From assembly GCA_904373265.1 (NCBI GenBank), contig CAJFEE010000017.1, positions 1 through 63,030 on the forward strand: DNA of 63,030 nucleotides, given 5' to 3'. Origin of the DNA: Candidatus Harrysmithiimonas galli (GTDB lineage Bacteria; Bacillota; Bacilli; CAJFEE01). Positions 8,175 to 19,816 of this stretch are shown in pieces. The translations under genes and the position numbers were made by a program. The stretch's first letter is position 1, and every line of letters begins with the position of its first letter. Below the pieces are notes generated by a model that did no database searches, was not told the origin of the DNA, and saw only the letters and a list, made by a program, of their open reading frames with translations.

Positions 8175-9531
8175 ATTCAAATTTGTGAGGGATTGGGCTT
8201 ATCTCAACAAGCATTTGGCAGGAGAAAATATGGAAAGTGGCTACCCCTTTCCTATGCTTGCTACGGAACTTTTTACAAAAGAACGGAAAGGAATGGATAA
8301 TCAAAACAGTAAGGATTTTCCCACAAGATGTTCTCAGTTAAATAACTTTTTTGAAAGAGAAAGTATAAAAACCTGTCCTATTGGTTTTGTGCCTGTAAAG
8401 CCTTTGCTTACAAGGCTTATTGAGCTTTTAATGCGTAACATAAGAGCATAAAATCAGGTCGCCCTAACAGCCTTTGGGGCGTGATAACACCGCCCTATGT
8501 TTCTGTGTATTGCCTTATTTGTGGTGCTAAAATGGTGACCACCTTTACAAAACCAACTTATACGGCGATATGAGAAGATACAAGCATGAACGGGGAAACC
8601 ATTGAAAACACAGGCTTCTCCATCGCTTATATAAGCATTTGCAAGAAGTTACAAGACGATTTCCGTCTATAAAATTAATAAAAAAAGATTTTCTTTTAGC
8701 ATATGACCTCCTAAGATTATACAATATGTTATATTTAAATGTGACCACCATTAGAAAAAGAAAGACATTTATTCAAAAAAAAAAAAAAAAACGAAGCTGT
8801 ATTTGAAGGATGAACAAGTTATATCTCCATGCATAGGATATATATGAAAAATCCCTTATCTTTTATTTCCTAGCCGGATTTCAAAATTTTCATACTTGCA
8901 AATTCGGCTTTTGTTCCTCCTGTTCTCTCAAAATTATAAATATCACTATACACTTTGTATCTAAACATTTACATGTTTCAAAGTGAAATAGTGACCTCTG
9001 CAAATCAATGCTTCGATTCGATACTTGGTTTCTAGGGCAAGCAGATACAAATTCTACGTGAAGCTTTCTTTCTAATATACATATATCTTCACCAAATTGA
9101 ACCAAACATCAAGAATTGAAACTACCCTTATTGTACAAATCAATAATATTTTTGAATATTGGTAATAAAATGGAATTATTCTGCTCATTACTCTACTTGA
9201 ATTGTTCTTACGCCCTAGAACAAAATTTTCTTATATAAAAAATAATTGAGATCACAAGATTTTGAACGTTATTTTCAATAATTTGTTATATTATAAATTT
9301 TTTATTATTTATTAATGAAAATGAGCCCTCTTTCTAAAGAAAAAACATGATACAAACCAGTGTTTTACCTATTTGTTTCATCCCTCTTTGATTGCCTATT
9401 TCTTTTCAACTATAATTTTATTGAAATAAATTACGATATATAAAATTTTTTTGTAATATATTTATTTCTAACTAAGGACTAGAAAATAAACCAAAATTCG
9501 CAGTAAACCATTACACAAAGTTTCTATACTT
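8175..9531. other. Long region without convincing genes; 17-nt A tract
   Basis: The open frame at 8146–8451 lacks a ribosome site and recognisable domains and probably is remnant DNA. The second copy of the 21-bp repeat is at 8520–8540. A run of 17 A residues lies at 8775–8791. From 8800 to 9530 the sequence is very AT-rich with no supported gene, tRNA or clear terminator. Confidence 0.5.
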
Positions 9532-10554
9532 TTATTCTGCATCAATTTGTTCTTCTTGTTTTGCTTCGATTTCCAACAATTTTGAAACAACATACTCCGT
9601 ATTTAACATTTTCCAATAAATTTGTTGCATTTTGCCTACCTTATGCATTTCTGATAATTCTATTCGTGATGTCTCCATTTTTAAATCAAGCCAGTCTATT
9701 GGATTGGATAAATGAATCATATATAGCATATGTTCACCTTTTGACCACTCAAAATGATCAAAATAATTGATCATCCAATTCCATTTGGTTTCATTATGCA
9801 GTGGCAAACCTTGCAATAATTCATGACTAACTTGAAGCAAGTCATTCACTGGAGAAGCTGTTCTTGATTTTTCAAAATTAATAAAATATCCTCTACCTGT
9901 TTGATCCACCACATAATGCCCTAAAGATAAATCCCCATGATTGGTTACCGTTCGACTTTCTTTTGTTTCTTTTGCCCATGCTTCCCATTCTTCAAGTTTT
10001 GTTTGTGAAAATTCAATTGCCTGCTTGGTTTTAAAATAAGTAGTACAAAAAAACAATTCTGATGGAGACATGTACGTTTTATATTCACAACGTGTCAATT
10101 CATCCGCTAAATTTTCTTTAACAAATTCAAGTTGTGCGCGAAGACCTTCAGCATAATTTTCAATTTCTTGTGGATCAACCGATTGTATATCTACTGTTTT
10201 ATGGTGTAAAATGGAAAGCTGCTTAAACATTTGTTCGTAGCGATATTTCTGATTTGATGTTCCATTTTCTTCATACCAAGGCATTAAATAATAAAAACCT
10301 TCAGCATTTTCTATCAAGTATTCTCCCTGATTGCCTCGAAAAATTGGTGCAATATTTTGAAAACCACGTTGAAATAAACTGCTGACTGTTTCAATCATAT
10401 CAATCGGATTTCTTGTTGCTCGTTCATATTTCTTTAATGCATAATTGCCAAATGGTGTATAAATTTTCAAAACTTTCCCGTATGGCTCTACATAACGTGG
10501 AACAATTTTATAAGCTTCTAATACTTTTCGAAGCTCTACCGGATCATCCAACAT
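9532..10554 (-). CDS. ysxE: Spore coat protein YsxE (CotS-like kinase fold)
   Basis: About 340 residues, with the choline-kinase/aminoglycoside-phosphotransferase fold of the CotS/YsxE/YutH group. The N-terminal lobe includes YALKKY, and the catalytic loop appears as TNHGDLSLGHYVV followed by YFINFEKS in place of a canonical D-x-E metal loop. In B. subtilis YsxE joins the inner coat and depends on SafA/SpoVID. I start at 10554, since AAAGGAG stands just before this ATG; the ORF's first ATG (10572) overlaps the ribosome site itself. It follows spoVID by about 85 bp on the same strand, as in B. subtilis, and is probably mother-cell expressed. Confidence 0.85.
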   Translation of the reverse strand: MLDDPVELRKVLEAYKIVPRYVEPYGKVLKIYTPFGNYALKKYERATRNPIDMIETVSSLFQRGFQNIAPIFRGNQGEYLIENAEGFYYLMPWYEENGTSNQKYRYEQMFKQLSILHHKTVDIQSVDPQEIENYAEGLRAQLEFVKENLADELTRCEYKTYMSPSELFFCTTYFKTKQAIEFSQTKLEEWEAWAKETKESRTVTNHGDLSLGHYVVDQTGRGYFINFEKSRTASPVNDLLQVSHELLQGLPLHNETKWNWMINYFDHFEWSKGEHMLYMIHLSNPIDWLDLKMETSRIELSEMHKVGKMQQIYWKMLNTEYVVSKLLEIEAKQEEQIDAE

Positions 10555-10639
10555 TTCGCTTTCTCCTTTCATTTTTCATATAAAAAGCCCTATCTGTATT
10601 TGTTACAAATAGAGCTTTTGAATAAAGATAAAATGAATC

Positions 10640-12784
10640 TTATAATCGTTTTATTCCAACCTCTTTAATTGGAATATAAATCGGCTGCCCAACACATAGC
10701 TCATCCTCTGTTAGCTGATTACACTTATGGATATGGTGAATGGGAACATTAAATTTAATTGCCAATGATTGTACCGAATCACCTTGTTGAACAAAATAAA
10801 TTTTCATTTGTGTACGTTTTTCCTCTTTTGATTGAAACAATTTTGCCAAATAAAGAGCGTTGTCAGGAACGGGAGTCTCGGTTTCTGGCATATTTTCAGT
10901 AGATGATGGAATCTGTTCCTTTATATCAGATTCATCGATTTGAACCTTTTGTGGCCCATCTGTCAAATCATATACTGCCAAATGTTTTACATCCGACTGT
11001 TCTATTTTCGTTTCTTTTCGTGTAACATCCTTTTGCTGCATCTGTTCTGAATCTTCTATCACTTCCGTCAAATCTTCATCTTTCGTCTGATGATTAATCA
11101 GTTGTTCATTTTCAGATATTGATTCTTGTTTTGCAAAAGATTGATGCTGCTCATCTTGCTTTAGCAATCCTGAAAACAATCGAGAAAAATCGGCTACTTT
11201 AGCTGATGGCTCAGTTGATGTCGCCAGATCTTCAGATAAAACATCAAATGTAGAATCCATTACAGAATGTGCAGATGAAGGCACAGATAAATCAACAGAT
11301 TCAAGCGGATCCGGTGTGATATTTTCTAAAGAATGATCCAAAGGCTGTCTCTCTACTTCTTTGTATAGAAACTTCGACAGATCAACGTAGTTAGGCATAT
11401 TTTCATTTTCCTGCTCATTCTCTTCCTGACGATCAGTTGAAAATTGTGACAAATCTGCTGGTGTCACATCAGAGGTAGAATAACTGTCGGTGATTTGCTC
11501 AACGGTTTGATATGATGCTTGAGTCGATGTGGACGGTTCAGACCAATCGGTTGAATCAACTTCAGATGCAAAAAAAGCTCTTTTAGAATACATATCTGGT
11601 GCAGTAAACGGTGCTTTCGGCTTAGGTGGTAAATCCAAGTGAGGTTGCTCGAACATCTGTTCCATTTCAAAAATTTTCTTTTCTGCTTGAACAAGCACTG
11701 GTATTTCAATTGGTTGGGTTTGTTCTGGTATTGCTTCTGATGGTCGTATCGTTTGATTTTCCAATGATGTATTCTGTTCCCATGCTGGCTGATGATAAGA
11801 TGCAGAAGATAATCCAGTTTCTGTATCCGTTTTTTGAATTTTGAATTCTACTGGTAACGCGTCTGCTTCTTGAATATTTATCATATTTGGATCGGAATTT
11901 GTTAGTTGAGTTTCTGTTTCCCACTTTGCTAGCTTATCTTGTTGGGAATCTGTAAAACATGCTTTGGGTTCCCGAGTACTTTCCTCACTTTCTATGAATT
12001 GACTTTGTACTTCATCTAAACTATGCGATAAAGCATCTGTAAAAATCGGTTCTTCTGGATATTGTACACAATTCTTTCGCTCCTCATCCAACTGATCCAA
12101 AGGCTCCAAATCATTTTCATCGGGATTGAAAGAGTGAAATTCCGATTGATGAACTTCAGTTTCATAGAATAAGGAAGATGGCGTGTCTGCATTTGGTACT
12201 TGAGTTTGTTCAATCAAAACTTCTTCTGTTTCTCTCATATTCTGTTCTGTATAAATTTGGGGAATCTCTGCTTTATATACATGCATTTCATCTTCTATGA
12301 CTTCGCGCTCTACCTTAGTTTGTGTCTCTTTCTCTTCCATTACTTTTTGTGCATGAATGCCAGATATTTCAATATCTGCTTGTATTTCCAAACAATTTTC
12401 AGCTGTTAAATCGTAATCAAACATTTGAATACGAATCGCTAGATCCTCTATATTGCCTACTTTATTTTTAGGAATTTGAACATCCAGCGGAAATTGATGT
12501 TTTAAAGTCCAAATACCATTCGTATCAACATCAATTTCATCTATGGTGCGAACGGCAGTCACATCACGCAACGATCCTTCCTTTTCACCTGAGACTGTTA
12601 AATCTGGGTCATATTCACCATATAACTGTAAATACCCTTTCAATACAATTTCATCATCTTGTTCTTCTATACCAACAATCGGTTCTAAAGATAAAGTACG
12701 GATATCTCGAACCGCCATTCCTTTTTTAAATGCAACTGACTCTGTCAATGAAAAGAGAATTTTTTCTTCTTCTATTTCAGCCAC
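10640..12784 (-). CDS. spoVID: Stage VI sporulation protein D (spore coat/cortex anchor)
   Basis: A 714-residue protein. The N-terminal 130 residues (ILFSLTESVAFKKGMAVRDI ... VLKGYLQLYGEY) match the SpoVID N-terminal domain that recruits SpoIVA and early coat proteins. A very long acidic, Gln/Glu/Ser/Thr-rich disordered region follows, and the last 50 residues form one LysM motif (YFVQQGDSVQSLAIKFNVP ... VGQPIYIP). In B. subtilis SpoVID is 575 residues, so the linker is longer here. It functions in the mother cell during encasement of the forespore by the coat. Translation starts at a GTG preceded by GGGAGGG. Neighbours: hemL upstream, ysxE downstream. Confidence 0.9.
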   Translation of the reverse strand: MAEIEEEKILFSLTESVAFKKGMAVRDIRTLSLEPIVGIEEQDDEIVLKGYLQLYGEYDPDLTVSGEKEGSLRDVTAVRTIDEIDVDTNGIWTLKHQFPLDVQIPKNKVGNIEDLAIRIQMFDYDLTAENCLEIQADIEISGIHAQKVMEEKETQTKVEREVIEDEMHVYKAEIPQIYTEQNMRETEEVLIEQTQVPNADTPSSLFYETEVHQSEFHSFNPDENDLEPLDQLDEERKNCVQYPEEPIFTDALSHSLDEVQSQFIESEESTREPKACFTDSQQDKLAKWETETQLTNSDPNMINIQEADALPVEFKIQKTDTETGLSSASYHQPAWEQNTSLENQTIRPSEAIPEQTQPIEIPVLVQAEKKIFEMEQMFEQPHLDLPPKPKAPFTAPDMYSKRAFFASEVDSTDWSEPSTSTQASYQTVEQITDSYSTSDVTPADLSQFSTDRQEENEQENENMPNYVDLSKFLYKEVERQPLDHSLENITPDPLESVDLSVPSSAHSVMDSTFDVLSEDLATSTEPSAKVADFSRLFSGLLKQDEQHQSFAKQESISENEQLINHQTKDEDLTEVIEDSEQMQQKDVTRKETKIEQSDVKHLAVYDLTDGPQKVQIDESDIKEQIPSSTENMPETETPVPDNALYLAKLFQSKEEKRTQMKIYFVQQGDSVQSLAIKFNVPIHHIHKCNQLTEDELCVGQPIYIPIKEVGIKRL

Positions 12785-13262
12785 TGAAACTCCCTCCCTT
12801 TATATGCTAGCTTATGAAATACTAAATCATATGCTGGGTTGTTTCTGTTTAGAACAGAAAGTTGCCTTATCCTATTTTTCAAGTATCAATCTGCAATCTT
12901 TATAAAAAAACTGATAAAAATTATTTTTATATCAAATAATCGTTTGAAAAGATCTGAAACCAAAGTATTTTTTTGAAATCTAGGTTCAAATCTACTCTTT
13001 CTGAAACTTTTGCATTACAGAATATTGATAAAAAACACCAAGTAAGGATAAAATACCATTGTTTCATAATAAAACTTGCAACTTACCTAAACAGCAAGAA
13101 AATACAAAACATCATTTTTGATATTGCCTCAATCTCTTTTAATCCTGTTTTTATCATGATAAAAACCATATAAAAATAGAAAAAGCACATATAAAATATT
13201 TAGACACTTTTTTCTAAAATACTTACATATGCTTCGTTCATTTTTGGTTTTTTACTTCATTT
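12785..13262. other. hemL–spoVID intergenic region
   Basis: A 478-bp AT-rich spacer that should contain the end of the hem transcript and the spoVID promoter. I see a CATAAGCT-type box just upstream of spoVID (sigma-E -10 style), but the matching -35 is not at normal spacing. No clear terminator or gene. Confidence 0.4.
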
Positions 13263-14546
13263 CTACAATTTTGCAAATACTTTTTTCGCAGCTTCAACGG
13301 TTTTTTCAATATGCGTTTCTGTATGTGCCACACTTAAAAACATGGCCTCAAACTGTGACGGAGGCAAGTAGATGCCCTCATCAATCATTCCACGAAAATA
13401 TTTTGCAAAGCATTCAGTATCACAAGTTTTTGCGGTTTCATAATTCAATACCTCTTGATCAGTAAAAAAGAAACCGAACATACCACCACAACGATAAATT
13501 TGATGCGGAATTTCAAATGTCTTTGCAGCTTCATGCATCCCTTTTTCCAATTGTGCTCCAATTTTATCTAAATAAACATAACTTTCCTCTGTCAATTGAT
13601 TTAATGTTTGGTAGCCAGCAACCATCGCCAAAGGATTCCCTGACAAAGTACCAGCCTGATAGACTGGACCATTTGGCGCAACATATTCCATAATTTCACG
13701 CTTTCCGCCATATGCACCAACCGGCAACCCACCACCAATGACTTTGCCCATTGTGGTCAAATCCGGTGTCACATCAAAATGTGCCTGTGCGCTTCCATAT
13801 GCACAACGAAACCCGGTCATGACTTCATCAAAAATCAAAAGTGCGCCATATTTTGCAGTTATATCCCGAACACCTTGTAAAAAGCCTTCCTGTGGTAAAA
13901 CGACGCCCATATTTCCGGCAACTGGCTCTAAAATTACCGCTGCAATTTCATTTGGGTATGCCTGAAAAACAGTTTCAACCGCAGTCAAATTATTGTAGGG
14001 CACTGTAATTGTATCCTGTGCAACAGCAGCAGGAACACCTGGACTGTCTGGCAAACTTAATGTTGCCACTCCAGATCCAGCTTTAATCAATAACGAATCT
14101 CCATGACCATGATAATTTCCTTCAAATTTTACAATTTTACTACGATTGGTATAACCACGAGCTAAGCGAAGTGCACTAATCACTGCTTCTGTTCCAGAAG
14201 AAACCATTCGAATCATCTCAATTGAAGGCATGCGTTCCATAACCAATTCTGCAAGATCAGACTCAGTCAACGAAGGTGTTCCGAAGCTGGTTCCTTTTTT
14301 AGCAGTTTCTGTAATCCCTTTCACAACCTTTGGATTACAATGTCCCAAAATTAATGGTCCCCAAGACAATACATAATCAATATATTCGTTACCATCAATA
14401 TCCCTCATCATTGCACCTTGTCCGCTCTCCATAAAAATCGGATTCATATGAACCGATTGAAATGCGCGTACTGGACTGTTTACCCCACCAGGAAACAGGT
14501 TTTTCGCTTCCTTAAAAGCAGCAATCGATTTTGCATAACGTGACAT
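13263..14546 (-). CDS. hemL: Glutamate-1-semialdehyde 2,1-aminomutase
   Basis: A 427-residue PLP enzyme that turns glutamate-1-semialdehyde into 5-aminolevulinate, the second step of the C5 haem pathway. Motifs: [12 protein letters not shown] near the N-terminus, the PLP-phosphate-binding [18 protein letters not shown], the cofactor aspartate in [12 protein letters not shown], and the Schiff-base lysine in [19 protein letters not shown] start at the second ATG (14546), placed eight bases after AAGGGG; the ATG two codons earlier is too near. It is the last gene of the hem operon, 29 bp after hemB. Confidence 0.93.
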   Translation of the reverse strand: MSRYAKSIAAFKEAKNLFPGGVNSPVRAFQSVHMNPIFMESGQGAMMRDIDGNEYIDYVLSWGPLILGHCNPKVVKGITETAKKGTSFGTPSLTESDLAELVMERMPSIEMIRMVSSGTEAVISALRLARGYTNRSKIVKFEGNYHGHGDSLLIKAGSGVATLSLPDSPGVPAAVAQDTITVPYNNLTAVETVFQAYPNEIAAVILEPVAGNMGVVLPQEGFLQGVRDITAKYGALLIFDEVMTGFRCAYGSAQAHFDVTPDLTTMGKVIGGGLPVGAYGGKREIMEYVAPNGPVYQAGTLSGNPLAMVAGYQTLNQLTEESYVYLDKIGAQLEKGMHEAAKTFEIPHQIYRCGGMFGFFFTDQEVLNYETAKTCDTECFAKYFRGMIDEGIYLPPSQFEAMFLSVAHTETHIEKTVEAAKKVFAKL

Positions 14547-14575
14547 AATCATTTCCCCTTCTTGAAATCTAAGTA

Positions 14576-15553
14576 TTATTTCCCATCCAACCAGTTACAA
14601 ATTTCTTTTGCATGATAAGTAATGATCAGATCCGCTCCGGCACGTTTAAAACTGGTTATTATCTCCATCACCAAACGTTTCTCATCAATCCAACCATTTT
14701 GTGCTGCAGCCTTCACCATCGCATACTCACCACTGACATTATAAGCAACGACTGGCAGTGTACAGTTGTTACGCACATCCCGAATAATATCCATATAAGA
14801 AAGTGCTGGTTTTACAATAATAAAATCCGCTCCTTCTACAAGATCAGACTCCAATTCGCGCATTGCTTCATAGCGGTTTGCCGGATCCATTTGATAGGAA
14901 CGGCGGTCCCCGAATTTTGGTGCACTTTGCGCTGCGTCCCGAAACGGTCCGTAAAAAGCAGAAGCATATTTGATCGCATAAGACATAATCGGAAGATGTC
15001 CAAAACCATTTTCATCTAACGCTGTACGAATTGCCGCCACAAATCCATCCATCATATTTGATGGTGCAATAATATCTGCTCCAGCTTTTGCCTGTGAGAC
15101 CGCAGTTTTTTGCAGCAATGGTAAGGTTTCATCATTTAGAACCTCCCCATCCTCAATTAAACCACAATGTCCATGATCGGTATATTCACATAAGCAAGTG
15201 TCAGCAATTACAATGATTTCTGGGCAACTTTTCTTTACTGTACGAATTCCACGCTGAATGATTCCATTCTCTGCATAAGCACCACTTCCATAATTATCCT
15301 TATCGCAATCATTTGGAACACCAAATAATATAATGGAACGAATGCCCAAATTCCAAACTTCTTTTATCTCATTTTCCAGTAAATCTAAGGAAATTTGCTC
15401 TACCTTAGGCATGCTTGCAACCGGATTTCTAATATTTGTTCCTTCTACAAGAAAAATTGGATAAATCAAATCCTCTTTATGTATGTGATTCTCACGGATC
15501 AAACTACGCATCGATTCTGTGCTGCGCAAACGGCGATGGCGTTTAAAATTCAT
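14576..15553 (-). CDS. hemB: Delta-aminolevulinic acid dehydratase (porphobilinogen synthase)
   Basis: 325 residues, standard length. The enzyme condenses two 5-aminolevulinate molecules to porphobilinogen. Both active-site lysines are visible, the Schiff-base one in [13 protein letters not shown] and the other in [17 protein letters not shown]. The active-site zinc cysteines occur as [14 protein letters not shown], so it belongs to the zinc-dependent class. AGGAGG lies seven bases before the ATG. hemD is 14 bp upstream and hemL 29 bp downstream, all cotranscribed. Confidence 0.93.
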   Translation of the reverse strand: MNFKRHRRLRSTESMRSLIRENHIHKEDLIYPIFLVEGTNIRNPVASMPKVEQISLDLLENEIKEVWNLGIRSIILFGVPNDCDKDNYGSGAYAENGIIQRGIRTVKKSCPEIIVIADTCLCEYTDHGHCGLIEDGEVLNDETLPLLQKTAVSQAKAGADIIAPSNMMDGFVAAIRTALDENGFGHLPIMSYAIKYASAFYGPFRDAAQSAPKFGDRRSYQMDPANRYEAMRELESDLVEGADFIIVKPALSYMDIIRDVRNNCTLPVVAYNVSGEYAMVKAAAQNGWIDEKRLVMEIITSFKRAGADLIITYHAKEICNWLDGK

Positions 15554-15567
15554 GATAGCTCCTCCTG

Positions 15568-16341
15568 TTATTTGTTAAAATATCTTACAACCGCTTGATA
15601 CATTTTTTCAATCGTATACTCCTTTGGCATAATGGACACAAAAAGCCCCAATGCTTCTGCTTTTTCTTTTGATGTCGGACCAATTACTGCTATTGTCCAT
15701 TGATCTTTTTTCTGTAAAAGTGCTGTTCCGTTTAATGCATCCATAAAACTTTGAATCGTTGACGGAGAAGTGAAGGTCAGTACATCCAGTTTATCTTCTT
15801 GCAAAAGTTGTTTTAACTCGTGAATTCCCTCTATATTTGGCAACGTATCATAAACCGTTACAGATTGAAATACATAGTTTTCCTTTTCCAAATGATTTGG
15901 GATCACATCTCGTGCAATTTTTCCTTTAACCAGTAAAATCCGATCTGTATGGAAAATATGTGCAGCCATTTCCTCTATAAAACATTGCCCAGTATAACGT
16001 GATGGAACAAAAGTTGCATAAAATCCATACTGCTTTAAACATTTTTCCGTCGCCTTTCCAACAACAGCAAATTTTTTCGTTGAAAAATCAAAAACATCTG
16101 GTGAATATGTAGCAAAAAAGGATTTCACCCCGTTTGTACTTGTGAAAATAATCCAGACAATTTCCTCAAATGCTGTCAAAAAAGCAGAGTGCTCTGGTTC
16201 GCTCTGATAAGGAACAATTTTAATCATCGGAATCACAATTGGAACAGCCCCACTTTTTTTAACAGAAGCACATAAGGCTTTCGATTGATTAAAATCTCGA
16301 GTAATCAGAACTGTTTTACCGATTATTGTACTCATTTTCAC
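15568..16341 (-). CDS. hemD: Uroporphyrinogen-III synthase
   Basis: 257 residues with the weakly conserved HemD fold: [13 protein letters not shown] at the N-terminus, [11 protein letters not shown] in the first domain, [14 protein letters not shown] at the hinge, [17 protein letters not shown] and [15 protein letters not shown] in the second domain. It closes hydroxymethylbilane into uroporphyrinogen III. Its GTG start overlaps the hemC stop codon (GTGA), so the two are translationally coupled. Identification is supported by both sequence and position between hemC and hemB. Confidence 0.9.
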   Translation of the reverse strand: MKMSTIIGKTVLITRDFNQSKALCASVKKSGAVPIVIPMIKIVPYQSEPEHSAFLTAFEEIVWIIFTSTNGVKSFFATYSPDVFDFSTKKFAVVGKATEKCLKQYGFYATFVPSRYTGQCFIEEMAAHIFHTDRILLVKGKIARDVIPNHLEKENYVFQSVTVYDTLPNIEGIHELKQLLQEDKLDVLTFTSPSTIQSFMDALNGTALLQKKDQWTIAVIGPTSKEKAEALGLFVSIMPKEYTIEKMYQAVVRYFNK

Positions 16342-17270
16342 ACCGAATTTTCGGCCTGTGCCGCTTCCTCAATAAATCTTTCTGCACCTTGTCGACGCAA
16401 AATTTCTGCTGCTTTTTTTCCCGCAAGTATCGGATCTTTGTCAGTCACAACTTCTTTTAAAATGACTTTACCATCCATTGAGCCGACTAAAGCAGTCAAT
16501 TCAATCTCATTTTGTTCATTTAAAATCGCATAACCTCCGATCGGAACTTGACAGCCTCCATTTAGCTCACCCAAAAATACACGTTCTGCTGTAACCGTTT
16601 TTTCTGTATATGTATCATTTAATTTTGTCAATTCCATATTTAATTGGCTATCCTCTGTACGAGATTGAATTGCCAATACACCTTGTCCAACCGCTGGCAC
16701 AATAATCTTTTCCGAAATTGGCTCTGTAATTACATCAATCATATCTAAACGAGTTAAACCTGCTGCAGCCAAAATAATCCCATCAAACTCCTCTGTTGCC
16801 AACTTTTTTAAACGGGTATCCACATTGCCACGAATCCATTTGATTTGTAAATCTGGACGAACAGCAAGCAATTGTGCACTGCGACGCAAACTTGATGTTC
16901 CAATAACCGCTCCCTCTTTTAAATCTTCCAACTTCACATGCCGGTTCGAAATTAAAACATCGCGCGGATCTACACGCTTGGGTGTACAAGAAATCATAAG
17001 TCCTTCTGGTAAAACCGCAGGCATATCTTTCATGCTGTGTACAGCCATATCAATTTCCTTATCTAACATTGCCTGTTCAATTTCTTTTACAAACAAACCT
17101 TTTCCACCAATTTTAGACAATTGCACATCTAAAACCACATCACCTTTTGTAACAATTTCTTTGATTTCAAATGTAAATGGCATCTTCAATGCTTCCAATT
17201 GACAAATCACCCATTTGGTCTGTGTCATCGCCAATTTACTTCTTCTTGAACCGACAACAATTTTTCTCAT
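16338..17270 (-). CDS. hemC: Hydroxymethylbilane synthase (porphobilinogen deaminase)
   Basis: 310 residues. It polymerises four porphobilinogens into hydroxymethylbilane. Visible family features are [17 protein letters not shown], the catalytic-loop region [27 protein letters not shown], and the dipyrromethane-cofactor cysteine in [13 protein letters not shown]. It begins 25 bp after hemA on the same transcript. In B. subtilis hemX lies between hemA and hemC; it is missing here. Confidence 0.94.
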   Translation of the reverse strand: MRKIVVGSRRSKLAMTQTKWVICQLEALKMPFTFEIKEIVTKGDVVLDVQLSKIGGKGLFVKEIEQAMLDKEIDMAVHSMKDMPAVLPEGLMISCTPKRVDPRDVLISNRHVKLEDLKEGAVIGTSSLRRSAQLLAVRPDLQIKWIRGNVDTRLKKLATEEFDGIILAAAGLTRLDMIDVITEPISEKIIVPAVGQGVLAIQSRTEDSQLNMELTKLNDTYTEKTVTAERVFLGELNGGCQVPIGGYAILNEQNEIELTALVGSMDGKVILKEVVTDKDPILAGKKAAEILRRQGAERFIEEAAQAENSV

Positions 17271-17295
17271 ATTTCCTCCAAAAGTCTTTTTGTTT

Positions 17296-18672
17296 TTATA
17301 TCATTTCATTATTGCGGAATTGCTCTTTCATATATGCTTGAATTTCTTCCCCTGGATGTGTATCTGGTCTATGATATTTTTTCAAAATTTTCTTTTCATT
17401 CTCCACACGTTCATGCAAATTAAAAACTTGTATAAAAAAATTTAAAGATGCTTCTCGATCATCTTTACCTGCCAATTCTTTTACTGTTAAGATCGGATCG
17501 CGAAGCAATTGATTGACAATACTTTGGGTATGCTTATTTAAAATCTTTTTCTCACGTGCGGTTAAATCTGGCATTTTTCTTTCAATGCTCTTCATTGTTT
17601 CGGTTTGAACGTCACGTGCTTTATTTTTTAATGCAGAAATAATTGGAATCAGCCCAATCATACCGATCCAGGTAAAAAACTTCTCAATCTCCACATCAAT
17701 CATATCTTCAATTTTTTCCGCTTCTCGCTTCCGTTCATTCAAATTACTATCAACAACCTCTTTTAAATCATCAATATCGTATAAATGGACACCTAAAATA
17801 TCTCCAACTTGCGGATCAATATCACGTGGTACAGCAATATCTATCATAAACAAATCTGTATTTCCCCGTTTTTTTTGTGCATTTTCCACCATTTCTGGAG
17901 TAATAACAAAATGTGTAGCACCTGTAGAGCTGATTAAAATATCTATTTTTTCCATAACCGATTCCAGCGCCTCAATCGGTTGTGCCCTTCCATGAAACCG
18001 TTCAGCCATTTCTTGTGCTTTTTGAAATGTACGGTTGATCACAGTAATACTTCCAATTCCTTTTCCACTCAAATTTTGTAAAGCCAATTCACCCATTTTC
18101 CCAGCTCCGAAAATGGCCAAATGACATTGTGAAAGTGATCCGTACACCTGTTTAGCAAGCTCAACCGCTGCATAGCTGACGCTGACAGCATTTTCTCCAA
18201 TTTTTGTATCAGAATGAACCTTTTTGGCAAAGGTAACAACCTGCTTAAACAGCTCATTAAAAACAGTTCCAGATGTTTTATATTTCTGTGCAATAAGAAA
18301 ACTGGTACGAATTTGTCCCAAAATTTGTGTTTCTCCAATTACCATAGAATTTAGTCCACAAGTTGTACGAAATAAATGCCGTACAGCTTCTTCCATCTCC
18401 ATTATAGTCAAATAAGGTGTAAAAACATCCAGGGTCATATGGAACCATTTAGCCAAAAAATTCTTAACATAAAATCTTCCAGTATTCAGTCGATCTACAA
18501 CAGCATACACTTCCATACGGTTACATGTTGAAACAATAATGGCCTCTAAAATGCTTCTTTCATTTGATAAACTAACCATTGCATCTGCCAATTCGTCCGG
18601 ATGAAATGAAAGTTTCTCCCGAATTTCTACAGGTGCGGATTGGTGATTTAAACCAATCATCAACACATGCAT
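17296..18672 (-). CDS. hemA: Glutamyl-tRNA reductase
   Basis: 458 residues. It reduces glutamyl-tRNA to glutamate-1-semialdehyde, the first and regulated step of haem synthesis. The catalytic cysteine is in [11 protein letters not shown]; the NADPH site in [15 protein letters not shown]; the C-terminal third is the long helical dimerisation domain. The start ATG is preceded by AAGGGGGGAT. It is the first gene of the hem operon, with an extended -10 promoter candidate immediately upstream. The protein is slightly longer at the N-terminal dimer interface than typical but contains no obvious damage. Confidence 0.94.
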   Translation of the reverse strand: MHVLMIGLNHQSAPVEIREKLSFHPDELADAMVSLSNERSILEAIIVSTCNRMEVYAVVDRLNTGRFYVKNFLAKWFHMTLDVFTPYLTIMEMEEAVRHLFRTTCGLNSMVIGETQILGQIRTSFLIAQKYKTSGTVFNELFKQVVTFAKKVHSDTKIGENAVSVSYAAVELAKQVYGSLSQCHLAIFGAGKMGELALQNLSGKGIGSITVINRTFQKAQEMAERFHGRAQPIEALESVMEKIDILISSTGATHFVITPEMVENAQKKRGNTDLFMIDIAVPRDIDPQVGDILGVHLYDIDDLKEVVDSNLNERKREAEKIEDMIDVEIEKFFTWIGMIGLIPIISALKNKARDVQTETMKSIERKMPDLTAREKKILNKHTQSIVNQLLRDPILTVKELAGKDDREASLNFFIQVFNLHERVENEKKILKKYHRPDTHPGEEIQAYMKEQFRNNEMI

Positions 18673-18711
18673 AATTTATCCCCCCCTTATTACAAAAACT
18701 CACATTGACAC

Positions 18712-18720
18712 CATTATAGC
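18712..18720 (-). promoter_or_regulatory. hem operon promoter candidate (extended -10)
   Basis: Minus strand TGCTATAAT, a perfect sigma-A -10 with the extended TGn motif, lying 40 bp upstream of the hemA ATG. No good -35 hexamer is seen at 17 bp, which is acceptable for extended -10 promoters. Confidence 0.5.
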
Positions 18721-19231
18721 ATTTTAAAAAATTTCCCGTTGGAAAATTTTTGTATAGATTTTGAACGATAAAATCTTTCAAATACTAAAAGTGTTGTGAT
18801 TTCAATATTTAAGCAACAATTTGCAGCAAAGATCTCTACAAATGAAAAAAACTTCGATGGCAGAACAAATATAAACTGGCAACTGAAATAATTTTAAAGG
18901 CATCTTTTGGTCAAAAGACTAAATTTTTTTAAACTATATTCGTTACCTTATCACCGTATTGACAAGCAGTCACAGAGCATTTAAAACAAACGGGTTAAGA
19001 AACCTACTTTTTACAAACAATCTTATCTAAAGCATGAAATTTTCTCCTAATTTCTGAACCATCGAAAATATGGTGTTCCTCCAAAAACATATAAAGCCCC
19101 AAGAAAACTCCTTCCCCGAATTCAATTCAGGAAAGTCAAAACCACACATTGTAACTTTCCGAGTAAAAAATGAAGAAGACCGTTTTCTCAGAGCTTTTTC
19201 ATACTAAGCTTTACATTTTTTATTGAAAAAC
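18721..19231. other. hemA–engB intergenic region, no gene
   Basis: About 510 bp, AT-rich. B. subtilis has ysxD (small membrane gene) here; none is visible. GGAAAGT/ACTTTCC (19131–19162) can form a weak hairpin, possibly the end of the lon–engB transcript. Confidence 0.4.
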
Positions 19232-19816
19232 CTATTTCATATGAGAAAAAATGAAACGCCATGCCGCTTCTTTTCCCAAACCTTCTTCTGCGGAAAATAA
19301 AATGGTTTGAACATACTTTGGCAAATTTAGCGTCTCTTTTATTATTTTTATCTGTTTTTCCCTTTTTCCTTTTGGAATTTTATCAGCTTTCGTTGCAATC
19401 ACACCAAATGGAATTTTGTAATGCAACAAATAATCCACCATTTGACAATCATCAGCAGAAGGCGGATGACGCAAGTCAACAATGACAAGCACAAGTAAAA
19501 GCGGTACATGTGTTGTTAAATATTGATCAAGCATACGCCCCCATGTCTCACGTTCTTTTTTAGAAACTTTTGCATATCCATAGCCAGGTACATCTACAAA
19601 GTAAAATTGTTCATTGACTTTATAATAGTTTAAAGTTTGTGTCTTACCTGGTTTTGATGAGGTTCTGGCCAAATTTTTTCGATTGATTAAACAATTAATA
19701 AAGGAAGATTTTCCAACATTTGAACGACCAGCCAGAGCCACCTCAGGTAAGCCATCCGTTGGATATTGATCTGGTTTTACTGCACTGATAATAAACTCGG
19801 CTGATGTAATTTTCAT
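19232..19816 (-). CDS. engB: Ribosome biogenesis GTPase EngB (YsxC/YihA)
   Basis: 194 residues, single GTPase domain. G1 is [13 protein letters not shown]2 region [15 protein letters not shown]3 [10 protein letters not shown]4 [13 protein letters not shown] and G5 near [10 protein letters not shown]. It acts in late 50S subunit assembly. The start overlaps the lon stop by four bases (ATGA), which couples the two genes as in B. subtilis. The ATG lies within the lon 3' end and depends on that coupling. Confidence 0.93.
   Translation of the reverse strand: MKITSAEFIISAVKPDQYPTDGLPEVALAGRSNVGKSSFINCLINRKNLARTSSKPGKTQTLNYYKVNEQFYFVDVPGYGYAKVSKKERETWGRMLDQYLTTHVPLLLVLVIVDLRHPPSADDCQMVDYLLHYKIPFGVIATKADKIPKGKREKQIKIIKETLNLPKYVQTILFSAEEGLGKEAAWRFIFSHMK

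Noticed and set aside
8146-8451. 101-codon plus-strand frame after the small membrane protein
   Set aside because: No ribosome site, overlaps the 3' end of the preceding gene, and no recognisable domain; treated as remnant DNA.
12800-12830. Sigma-E-like box (CATAAGCT) upstream of spoVID
   Set aside because: The nearest ATA -35 element is spaced three bases short of the usual distance, so I did not call a promoter.
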